Part shown: positions 36,972 to 44,664 of the stretch, piece after piece | Layout of the letters: every line of letters begins with the position of its first letter | How positions within the stretch are numbered: the stretch's first letter is position 1 | Source of the DNA: Arcobacter ellisii | GTDB taxonomy: Bacteria > Campylobacterota > Campylobacteria > Campylobacterales > Arcobacteraceae | Reading direction: 5' to 3' | Assembly (NCBI RefSeq): GCF_003544915.1 | Contig: NZ_CP032097.1 | Span: 496,001 to 560,000 of the forward strand | Length of the DNA stretch: 64,000 nucleotides | Made by a program: the position numbers and the translations under genes | Notes under the pieces: generated by a model | What the model saw: only the letters and a program-made list of their open reading frames with translations | Databases searched by the model: none | Told to the model about the DNA's origin: nothing

Positions 36972-39078
36972 AAAAAGATTAGAAGAATTATATATTCAAA
37001 AAAATAAAATTGATGAAGAAATAGAATTTCTAAAAGAACAAATAAAAGAAAAACAAGCCTTAAAAATAAAAAAAACTTTTACAAAAGATGAAAAAATTGA
37101 ACTTTTCAAATCTCTGTTTATTGCTCGTTTTGATATTTATGCAAAAAAATGGGTTAGCCGTGATGGTTTAAAACAAGGATTTTTTCCAGTTACAAAAACT
37201 TTTCAAGGGGAGGATTATCTTCCTTTGACAAATTATGAAATAGAAGAGCATTTAAGAGGAAATCTTTTTTTAGCAAGTTATTGTATTAATCAAAAAAATA
37301 TGTCAAAGTTTGTAGTTTTTGAAATAGCTGACGAAGATAAATTTAAGCTGCAAATAGCTCTAAACTCTTTAAATATAAAAGCATATTATGAACTGAGTTC
37401 TTATAATTCACTTTTTGTTTGGGTATTTTTTGAAGAGGAAATCTCTTCAAAAATAGCTTTTAATTTTGCTTTATATCTTTTGAAAAAAGCAAATATTAGT
37501 GCAAAAACTTATCCAAATAAAGAGTTTGCAACAAAAGAGAATTTGGGAAATTGTATAGAACTGCCACTTCATTTAAAACATAGAGATAAAAATCGAACAG
37601 TTTTTATTGATATGAATACAAATAAAATTTATGAAGACCAATGGAGTGTTTTAGCAAATGTTTCAAAGGTTTCAAAACAAACAATTTCTAATTTTGCTGA
37701 TGTTCCAAACTCAACAAATGTACAAAAAGATTTAAAAAAGATTGAATTTCCACTTGAAAAAATAGAGATTATTTTAGAAGATTATATCTATATTCCAACT
37801 TTAAATTTATCAAAATCACTAATAAGTAAGTTAAAATCATTTGCAACCTTTGAAAATCCTCAAATAAAAGTTTTATTGAGTCTTAGAAAACCACTTTTTA
37901 ATACTCCAAAATATATTAGGTCTTTTGAGGAGAATGAAAATTTTTTAATGCTTCCAAGAGGTTTAAAAGAGACTTTAATAGATTTTTTTAATGCAAATGC
38001 TGTAAAATTTTCATTTGTTGATAAAAGAGTATTTAATAAAATCCAGACAAAAAAAGTAACTTTTAACTTAAGACCAGAACAAAGTGAAGCAATAAAAGAG
38101 ATTAAAAAATCTGATTACTCTATTTGTGTTGCTCCTCCTGGATTTGGTAAAACTCTGCTTGGAGCAAAAATATTTGAAATTAGAGCTTGTACAACATTAA
38201 TCGTTGTAAATAAAAATATGCTTTTAAATCAGTGGATTGAAAGATTTGTTGATTATTTTGGATATAACAAAAAAGATATTGGATATTTAGGGAAAGGTCA
38301 TAATAAATTAAATGGTCAAATTGATGTTGCAACTATGCAAAGTTTGAAAAATGACCCAAAAATTATAGAAAACTACTCTTTTGTGATTGTTGATGAGTGT
38401 CATCATATTCCAGCACTTACTTTTGAGCAAATTATAAAAAGTTTTAAAGGTAGATATATTTTAGGACTTAGTGCAACTCCAAATAGAAAAGATGAACTTC
38501 AACCAATTTTATTTCAACAATTGGGTGAAATCTCTTATGAGTATAAAAAGAAAAAAACACATACAAATAGAGTACAAATAATTAGAACAGAGTTTGTAAG
38601 CCAAGCCGATAATTATGCAACTATTATAAATGAGTTATGTTTGGATGAAAATAGAAATAATTTAATAATAAATGCTATAAAAATTAATATTCAAAGAAAA
38701 ATTTTAGTTTTAACTGATAGAATAGAACATATAAATATTTTAGAAAATCTGTTGCAAAAAGAGAATATTGATTATATAAGTGTTCACGGAAGTTTAAATA
38801 AAAAAGAACAAGTAGAAAATATGAATTTAGTAAAAACTAAGTCACTAATACTTGCAACAACTTCTTATTTTGGTGAAGGAATAGATTTCCCACACTTAAA
38901 TACTATTCTTTTTGCAACACCAATCTCTTATTATGGAAGATTAATTCAATATTTAGGAAGAATTGGACGAGGAAATCAAGAGTGTTTAGCTATAGATTTT
39001 TTAGATTCAAAAAATGCGATGTTAAATTCAGCTTATAAAAAAAGGCTAGAAGGTTACAAACAAATGCATTATAGATAA
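36955..39078 (+). CDS. AEP-primase-like (TOTE-type) domain fused to SF2 DEAD/DEAH-family helicase
   Basis: A 707-residue two-part protein. After a coiled coil (about 1-36), residues 45-235 match the archaeo-eukaryotic primase-like domain of the so-called TOTE conflict systems: YAKKWVSRDG, PLTNYEIEEHLRG, IADEDK with Asp126/Asp128 (DxD motif), NLGNCIELPLHLK, VFID (Asp219) and DQW. Motif II, which I expect as S-G-x-G-x-H, reads SYNSLF, with Phe154 in place of the catalytic His, so nucleotidyl transfer is doubtful. Residues 370-700 are an SF2 helicase with PPGFGKT, DECHH, LSATP and QYLGRIGRG. It overlaps folC at its start. ATG 36958 is an alternative. Neither has a good ribosome binding site, suggesting coupling to folC. 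Confidence 0.82.
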   Translation: MMQTLEKRLEELYIQKNKIDEEIEFLKEQIKEKQALKIKKTFTKDEKIELFKSLFIARFDIYAKKWVSRDGLKQGFFPVTKTFQGEDYLPLTNYEIEEHLRGNLFLASYCINQKNMSKFVVFEIADEDKFKLQIALNSLNIKAYYELSSYNSLFVWVFFEEEISSKIAFNFALYLLKKANISAKTYPNKEFATKENLGNCIELPLHLKHRDKNRTVFIDMNTNKIYEDQWSVLANVSKVSKQTISNFADVPNSTNVQKDLKKIEFPLEKIEIILEDYIYIPTLNLSKSLISKLKSFATFENPQIKVLLSLRKPLFNTPKYIRSFEENENFLMLPRGLKETLIDFFNANAVKFSFVDKRVFNKIQTKKVTFNLRPEQSEAIKEIKKSDYSICVAPPGFGKTLLGAKIFEIRACTTLIVVNKNMLLNQWIERFVDYFGYNKKDIGYLGKGHNKLNGQIDVATMQSLKNDPKIIENYSFVIVDECHHIPALTFEQIIKSFKGRYILGLSATPNRKDELQPILFQQLGEISYEYKKKKTHTNRVQIIRTEFVSQADNYATIINELCLDENRNNLIINAIKINIQRKILVLTDRIEHINILENLLQKENIDYISVHGSLNKKEQVENMNLVKTKSLILATTSYFGEGIDFPHLNTILFATPISYYGRLIQYLGRIGRGNQECLAIDFLDSKNAMLNSAYKKRLEGYKQMHYR

Positions 39079-39090
39079 AAAAGGGGTTTT

Positions 39091-40722
39091 ATGTTAGGAA
39101 TTATTGTTGCGGCAACTTCAATTGCTTTATTTTTAAATTTAATACTTAAAAAAGTTCATTTACCAACAATTATTGGATATATTTTAACCGGAACAATTAT
39201 CGCTTATGCTTTTAATCTTCATGAAGCTGTAAATAACCATGAACTAAAAGAGATAGCTGAATTTGGAGTTGTATTTTTAATGTTTACTATTGGATTAGAG
39301 TTCTCTTTAAATCACTTAAAAAAGATGAAAAGAGAAGTTTTTTTCACTGGTAGTTTACAAATTATAATAACAGCTCTTTTTGTTTTTTTAATCTCAAGAT
39401 TTGTTCTTGGTTTTGATACATCAACTTCTTTAATTATAGGAACAGCTCTTTCTTTATCTTCAACAGCAATTGTTTTAAAAACCTTTAATGAAACAAAAGA
39501 GATAAATAAACCTTATGGAAGAAGAGTTTTAGGTATTCTAATTATGCAAGATATTGCAGTAATTCCTATTTTACTTATGATTTCATTTTTTTCTATGACT
39601 GGTGAAGGTTCATTGGTTTTTACAATTGGGAAAACAATTTTAGCAGCGATAGTTTTATTAGCACTTTTATATTTTAGTGGAAAATATCTACTTGAACCAT
39701 TTTTAAGATATGTATCAGCAACTAGATCAGATGAATTATTTGTAGCTTCTGTTTTACTTTTAGCAGTTGGTTCAGCATATTTGGCTTATTATTTTGGATT
39801 TTCATATTCACTTGGAGCATTTATTGCAGGTATGATGATTGCTGAAACAAAATTCAAACATCAAGTTGAAGCTGACCTTATTCCTTTTAGAAATATTCTT
39901 TTAGGTGTATTTTTTATTACAGTTGGAATGCAAATAAATTTTAAAATAATTGCTGATTATATTTTAATTATTTTAGTTTTATTACCTCTTGTTATGGCTT
40001 TAAAATTTGCTGTTATTTATGCTCTTGTAAGATATGAAGATAATAAAAGAATTGCTTTTAAAACAGCACTTTCATTGATTCAAATCGGAGAATTTTCTTT
40101 AGCTATTTTAGAATTAGCAAGAAGTCAAAGTTTAATTGACCCAACATATTCTCAAATTTTAATAGTTACAATTGTAATTTCAATGATTTTAACACCAATT
40201 ATTCTAAAAAATCTATCTAAAGCAGCTGCAAAATTAATGCCTGAAGATGTAATGATGATTACAAACACTTATAATGTTTCAGAAGACACAGAAAATCATG
40301 TTATTGTTTTAGGTTATGGAAGATTTGGACAAGCCATTGTAAAAGAGTTAAAAAACTTTGGTCAAAATTATGTAATTTTAGAACATAATGTAAAATTTTA
40401 TCAAGAGGGAAAAGATGCAGGTGAACCAATAATTTTTGGAAATGCAGCCCAAAAACATATCTTAAACTCTTTAAATATTACAAAATCATCAGCTGTTATT
40501 GTAGCTGTTAACAATCCAGAAATTTTACACTTGATTTGTGAAGCGGTTGGAGATTTGACAAAAAATAGTAAAACTATTGTAAATGTTACGACTGAAGAAG
40601 AAAAACAATCTTTACAAAATTTACATTTAGAGCATATAATTGTGGCAACTAATCAAATAGCAAAAGCTGTAGTTGATGAAGTTTTATATTGTAGATTGGA
40701 TAATAGTAAAGAATATTATTAA
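39091..40722 (+). CDS. Kef-type monovalent cation:proton antiporter with TrkA-N domain
   Basis: A CPA2-family inner-membrane antiporter, probably K+/H+, of 543 residues. About twelve transmembrane helices fill residues 1-385, with FGVVFLMFTIGLEFSL and YSLGAFIAGMMIAETKF as family landmarks. A cytoplasmic RCK/TrkA-N domain begins at VIVLGYGRFGQAIVKEL (about 406-422) and would bind NAD(H) or another nucleotide. No KefF/KefG-like ancillary subunit gene is adjacent. The gene follows the helicase after 12 bases with AAAAGGGG as ribosome binding site, and closes the leuS-folC gene run. Confidence 0.9.
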   Translation: MLGIIVAATSIALFLNLILKKVHLPTIIGYILTGTIIAYAFNLHEAVNNHELKEIAEFGVVFLMFTIGLEFSLNHLKKMKREVFFTGSLQIIITALFVFLISRFVLGFDTSTSLIIGTALSLSSTAIVLKTFNETKEINKPYGRRVLGILIMQDIAVIPILLMISFFSMTGEGSLVFTIGKTILAAIVLLALLYFSGKYLLEPFLRYVSATRSDELFVASVLLLAVGSAYLAYYFGFSYSLGAFIAGMMIAETKFKHQVEADLIPFRNILLGVFFITVGMQINFKIIADYILIILVLLPLVMALKFAVIYALVRYEDNKRIAFKTALSLIQIGEFSLAILELARSQSLIDPTYSQILIVTIVISMILTPIILKNLSKAAAKLMPEDVMMITNTYNVSEDTENHVIVLGYGRFGQAIVKELKNFGQNYVILEHNVKFYQEGKDAGEPIIFGNAAQKHILNSLNITKSSAVIVAVNNPEILHLICEAVGDLTKNSKTIVNVTTEEEKQSLQNLHLEHIIVATNQIAKAVVDEVLYCRLDNSKEYY

Positions 40723-40817
40723 AAAATATAATAAATATTAGAATTAGTAATATAAGTATTAGTTATAATTTTTTATTAAAAATTAAACTTTTTTCATATA
40801 AACTCTTTTTTAATCAA

Positions 40818-40835
40818 TTACTAAAAAATTAGTAA
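40818..40835. promoter_or_regulatory. Palindromic operator-like site upstream of the rhodanese gene
   Basis: TTACTAA and TTAGTAA are perfect inverted halves around AAAA. The site lies about 25 bases before the ATG and downstream of a TATAAA-like -10 box (about 40796), so a bound repressor would block transcription. TTAGTA motifs also recur further upstream (40744-40765). No regulator gene is adjacent. Confidence 0.45.
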
Positions 40836-40860
40836 GAGGTTTTTAATTAAGGGGAGAAAT

Positions 40861-41376
40861 ATGAAATTAGGAAAAGTTTTATTAACAGCTTCATTTTTAG
40901 CTACATCTTTATTTGCAAGTGAATTTATCAGTTATGATAAATTATCAAAAACATTAAAAGAAGAGGCAAAAAAATCTGGAAATTATGCTACAACTGAAGA
41001 AGTAAAAGAAGCATTAACAAAAAAAGATTGGGCTGTTGTTGATGTAAGAACTATGGAAGAGTGGTCAGCTGCTTCTATTAAAGGTTCACAAAGAGTTGGG
41101 CGTGAAGCACCTGAAAAAGCATTAGAAAATATTGTTTTAGATGACGATGAAAAATTTGTAAAACCTAATTTAATAGTTGTTTGTAATACAGCTTCAAGAG
41201 CAGCACTTGAAGCTCAAGCTTTTAGACAAATGGGATTTAATACTGTAAAAATTTATGAAATTAACAAATGGATTGATGAGTGCAATCCTGTTGTTACAAA
41301 ATATACTTCAGGTGAAAATAAAGAAGGAACAAAAACAAAGTTCGGTAACTATTACGCAGAACATTGTAAAAAATAA
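40861..41376 (+). CDS. Periplasmic rhodanese-like sulfurtransferase
   Basis: A 171-residue exported protein with a signal peptide (MKLGKVLLTASFLATSLFA) and one rhodanese domain. DVRTMEEWSAASIKG is the conserved DxR motif; the active-site loop is VVCNTASRAALEA, with the catalytic Cys at about residue 116. Such proteins move sulfane sulfur or act as redox partners in the periplasm. Two further cysteines (DECNP and EHCKK) lie near the C-terminus and could form a disulfide. GGGGAG precedes the ATG. The gene stands alone between a palindromic operator-like site and a bidirectional terminator. Confidence 0.88.
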   Translation: MKLGKVLLTASFLATSLFASEFISYDKLSKTLKEEAKKSGNYATTEEVKEALTKKDWAVVDVRTMEEWSAASIKGSQRVGREAPEKALENIVLDDDEKFVKPNLIVVCNTASRAALEAQAFRQMGFNTVKIYEINKWIDECNPVVTKYTSGENKEGTKTKFGNYYAEHCKK

Positions 41377-41402
41377 AAAAGGGTAGTTTACTACTCTTTT
41401 TC
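41374..41402. terminator. Bidirectional terminator between rhodanese and acyltransferase genes
   Basis: AAAAAAGGGTAG, a TTTA loop and CTACTCTTTTT form a hairpin with one G-T wobble and A/T runs on both sides. The right arm includes the TAG stop of the leftward acyltransferase gene. Confidence 0.7.
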
Positions 41403-43103
41403 TATATATCTTTGTTTTGCACTCTTTTTTATTTTTTCAACTTCAACTAAAATAAATCCATCAACACAATCACCAAAATCTTTATCAATATTAAAATCTA
41501 AAAATTTAACTCCACCTTCTTCTGCTATTTCACTATATTGTTTATATAAAGTTGGAACTGAAACTCCAATATTTGAAAGAGCTGATTTTAGGAATTTAAA
41601 ATCTTTTTTCTTATCATTCAAATCAAAAAGTTCTTTTATTTCATTTAATTTATTTGAATATTGATAAGGTGTTTTTGCTTCAATCAATACTTCTTTTGAA
41701 CCATAATAATAAGAATAATAAAAAATCATCATATCTTTTGCAACACTTGGGAAGTTAGCACTAATTGAAACTGGACCAAACATATATTTGATATTTGGAT
41801 TATTTTTTAAATAAGCACCAATTCCATACCAAAGATAATCTAAAGCTCTAGTTCCCCAATATTTTGGTTGTACAAAACTTCTTCCAAGTTCAATAGAATT
41901 TTGTAAATATGGCACAAACTCTTCGTTGTATTTGAAAAGATTATTAGAATAAAAACCTTTTATTCCAATATTTTTAAATATAAAATCAGAGTTCCCAACT
42001 CTATATGAACCTACAATTTCAAGTTCATTTTCATCCCATAAAATAATATGTTGGTAATAAATATCATATTTATCTGTATCTCTTTTTTTATTTACACCTT
42101 CACCAACTTTTCTAAATGAAATTTCTCTTAATCTTCCTAGTTCTTTTAAAACAATAGAGTCTTCAGTGTAGTCATAAAGATAGATTTTTTTTCCATCAGA
42201 TGTTTGACCAATAAGTTTTGATTTTTTTAATTCATTTAATAAATCAATTCTGCTAACAGGATGAGCAATAGCACTTTGAGTTTCAAAAAAAGATTTTTTT
42301 CCTTTTTTTAAAGAGTATAAATGTTTTCTATAAAGATTTAATAAAAACTTTTTATCAATTCCTTTTGGAGTTATATTTTCATTTGGAATTATTTGACCGA
42401 TTTTTATATTTATTCTTTTTGATTTCTTTTTAAACATTTCATGTGAAAGTAAAAGTGTTGAAAAAGTTTTATTAATAACAGAGATTGTATAAAAAGTTTT
42501 AGAGTTTTTTGCATCTAAAAATATTGGTAAAATTGGCGAGTTTGTATTTTGTGCAAAACTTAGAAAACCTTTATTCCAAACAGGGTCTTTTATTCCTTTT
42601 GTTGTAGCACGGCTTACTTCACCTGCTGGAAAAATAATTACTGCTTCTTCATTGTTTAAAGCTTCATAAATTTTCTTTATATCATTTTTTGATTGTCTAA
42701 TTTTATAGTTATCAATTGGAATTAAAAGTGAATTAAGTGCTTCAAATCCAGCTAAAAAATCATTTGCAACAATTTTTACATCTTTTCTAACTTGTGAAAT
42801 AAGTCTTAACAGACATAAAGCATCAAGTCCACCTAAAGGATGATTTGCAATAATTACAACTTTTCCACTTGTTGGAATATTTTGAAAATCATTACTTGAA
42901 GCTGTGTAATCAAAATCAAAATAATCTAAAACAGCATCTACAAACTCAAATCCTTTTAAGTGTGAATTTTGTGATAAAAATTGATTTATCGAATCTTCAT
43001 GAACTATTTTTTTTGCAATTTTAAATAGAGATTTTTTTAGAAAGTTCTCTTTTTCTTTTATTTTTGGGAATTTCTTCTCTATTTCTTTTTGAATATCTAT
43101 CAT
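41391..43103 (-). CDS. Two-domain acyltransferase: PlsC-like plus GNAT/OlsB-like, resembling OlsF
   Basis: A 570-residue protein with two lipid acyltransferase modules. The N-terminal part (about 1-270) is PlsC/hemolysin-type, with ANHPLGGLDALCLL holding the His...Asp catalytic pair and FPAGEVSR as the acceptor motif. The C-terminal part (about 315-560) resembles the Acetyltransf_5/OlsB family: LGRLREISFRKVGEG, then ELEIVGSYRVG and ELGRSFVQPKYWG. This order matches OlsF, the bifunctional ornithine-lipid synthase of some gammaproteobacteria and Bacteroidota, whose OlsB-like half makes lyso-ornithine lipid and whose PlsC-like half adds the second chain (from memory). GGAG precedes the ATG. The domains are clear; the product is inference. 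Confidence 0.8.
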   Translation of the reverse strand: MIDIQKEIEKKFPKIKEKENFLKKSLFKIAKKIVHEDSINQFLSQNSHLKGFEFVDAVLDYFDFDYTASSNDFQNIPTSGKVVIIANHPLGGLDALCLLRLISQVRKDVKIVANDFLAGFEALNSLLIPIDNYKIRQSKNDIKKIYEALNNEEAVIIFPAGEVSRATTKGIKDPVWNKGFLSFAQNTNSPILPIFLDAKNSKTFYTISVINKTFSTLLLSHEMFKKKSKRINIKIGQIIPNENITPKGIDKKFLLNLYRKHLYSLKKGKKSFFETQSAIAHPVSRIDLLNELKKSKLIGQTSDGKKIYLYDYTEDSIVLKELGRLREISFRKVGEGVNKKRDTDKYDIYYQHIILWDENELEIVGSYRVGNSDFIFKNIGIKGFYSNNLFKYNEEFVPYLQNSIELGRSFVQPKYWGTRALDYLWYGIGAYLKNNPNIKYMFGPVSISANFPSVAKDMMIFYYSYYYGSKEVLIEAKTPYQYSNKLNEIKELFDLNDKKKDFKFLKSALSNIGVSVPTLYKQYSEIAEEGGVKFLDFNIDKDFGDCVDGFILVEVEKIKKSAKQRYIEKE

Positions 43104-43231
43104 TTATACTCCGCAAGCATTTTATAAAATTATAAAAATCTTTGATTACAAAAAGGTGACAAATATAATTTATAAGTTGTTTTAAAAACTTATGATAAAA
43201 TTTTTCTTACTTATAATAGGGGAGATTTATT

Positions 43232-43939
43232 ATGAATAGAACTGATATAACAAATATTATCACTGTTTTAATCATGGCATATGGTTATTCAAATGATAAT
43301 AATGTGATTTATATGATAGGAATTTTTGCTTTAAGTGGAGCAGTTACAAATACTTTGGCAATTCATATGTTATTTGAAAAAGTTCCTTTTTTATATGGAA
43401 GTGGAGTAATAGAGAGTAAATTTGGTGCTTTTAAAACTTCAATTCATAATCTTTTGATGAATCAGTTTTTTACTCGTGAAAATTTAACAAAATTTTTTCA
43501 AGAAGAGATGAGTAGTGCTAAAAAAACAATAGACTTTGAGAAAATATTAAATAAAACTGATTTTACACCAGCTTATGATTCTTTGAAAGAATCTGTAATG
43601 CAATCATCTTTTGGTGGAATGTTAGGAATGTTTGGAGGTGAAGCAGCTTTAGAACCTCTTAGAGAGCCATTTACAAAAAAACTTCAAGCTTCAATTATCT
43701 CTATCTCTTCAACTGATGCTTTCCAAGAAGTGGTAAATGAAGCTTTAAAATCAGAAGATTTAAGTGCTGATATCTATGATAAATTAAGCAAAATAGTAAA
43801 TGCAAGACTTGAAGAGTTAACTCCAAAAATGGTAAAAGAGTTAGTTCAAAATCTAATCAAAGAACATTTAGGATGGTTAGTTATTTGGGGAGCTGTTTTT
43901 GGTGGACTAATTGGATTAGTTAGTGCATTAGTTGCCTAA
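43232..43939 (+). CDS. DUF445 family membrane protein
   Basis: A 235-residue protein with a hydrophobic N-terminus (two short helices, about 8-46) and a C-terminal transmembrane helix (about 212-233, LVIWGAVFGGLIGLVSALVA). GAVTNTLAIHMLFEKVPFLYGSGVI matches the start of DUF445 (YjiN/YheB-like) proteins, whose function is unknown. The middle is helical and amphipathic. GGGGAG precedes the ATG. The gene ends at a strong hairpin shared with a small convergent gene. Confidence 0.85.
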   Translation: MNRTDITNIITVLIMAYGYSNDNNVIYMIGIFALSGAVTNTLAIHMLFEKVPFLYGSGVIESKFGAFKTSIHNLLMNQFFTRENLTKFFQEEMSSAKKTIDFEKILNKTDFTPAYDSLKESVMQSSFGGMLGMFGGEAALEPLREPFTKKLQASIISISSTDAFQEVVNEALKSEDLSADIYDKLSKIVNARLEELTPKMVKELVQNLIKEHLGWLVIWGAVFGGLIGLVSALVA

Positions 43940-43942
43940 AGT

Positions 43943-43964
43943 GTAAGGAGTTTTGACTCCTTAC
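43943..43964. terminator. Hairpin at the convergent ends of the DUF445 and coiled-coil genes
   Basis: GTAAGGAGT pairs perfectly with ACTCCTTAC around TTTG. It lacks a T run on either side, so it may stabilise RNA ends or end transcription only weakly. Its right arm contains the TAA stop of the leftward gene. Confidence 0.55.
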
Positions 43965-44197
43965 GAATAATAAGTAAAAGACTCTTTTTGTTTTTCCTCT
44001 TTAAATTCCAATGCGCTTTTTAAAGATTCTACTTCTTTTTCTAAAGAATTTTTTTCCTCTTCTATTTTTTTTATTTTTTGTCTAAGATTCTCTATTTCAT
44101 TTTGTAATATTTCATTTCTTGTTTTTAAAATTAAAGCATCATTTTTATTTTTTTCAGCTTCTTCTTTGTAAAGATTACTCAGTAACTCATAATTCAT
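43961..44197 (-). CDS. Small coiled-coil protein
   Basis: A 78-residue protein that is almost entirely a charged coiled coil: heptad-like Leu/Ile/Asn spacing runs from about residue 10 to 65 (NEILQNEIENLRQKIKKIEE). No domain is recognisable. AAAGGG lies six bases before the ATG at 44197; an in-frame TTG six bases earlier is less well placed. It is monocistronic, convergent with the DUF445 gene. It could be a structural or scaffolding protein; I cannot assign a function. Confidence 0.65.
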   Translation of the reverse strand: MNYELLSNLYKEEAEKNKNDALILKTRNEILQNEIENLRQKIKKIEEEKNSLEKEVESLKSALEFKEEKQKESFTYYS

Positions 44198-44358
44198 ATT
44201 CAACCCTTTGAAATAAAATCAATAATACATATCATATTATAAAAAATAGTATTTGAGTATTATTCTACACAAAAATATAGAGTTTTATGAATTTTTATTA
44301 CAATCAATAACAAAACTTTTATATGTTAAAATAAATTCAAAAAAATTTGGGGATATTT

Positions 44359-44664
44359 ATGGATGGAATTGAAGTATTAGTTTTACTTGATGTTGGTGGA
44401 TTAGAAGATAAAGAAAAGTTCGATAAACACGTAAAAAAAGAGGGTTTTAAACCAGTTGAAGGTGAAGATTTTGTTTATACAGCTCATTCAACTACAACAA
44501 CTTTTTCCACAAAAGCATATATATTAGAAATATTTAAAAAGGGACTTCAAAAAAATAAATTCAATGATGCAAATTTAATTTTTTTATTAAATGAAACACC
44601 TTATCCAACATATTATTATGATAAAGAAACAAATGATTTTGAGTTACTACAAGTAGAAAAATAG
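44359..44664 (+). CDS. Conserved small protein upstream of mfd
   Basis: A 101-residue soluble protein with the N-terminal segment MDGIEVLVLLDVGGLEDKEKFDKHVKKEGFKPVEGEDFVYT, then a Thr-rich stretch and FLLNETPYPTYYYDKE. It has no signal peptide, membrane helix or known catalytic motif. I recall a similar small gene directly before mfd in Campylobacter (Cj1086-like). GGGGA lies six bases before ATG 44359. An upstream in-frame TTG (44347) overlaps that ribosome binding site and is rejected. Its stop overlaps the GTG of mfd. Confidence 0.72.
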   Translation: MDGIEVLVLLDVGGLEDKEKFDKHVKKEGFKPVEGEDFVYTAHSTTTTFSTKAYILEIFKKGLQKNKFNDANLIFLLNETPYPTYYYDKETNDFELLQVEK

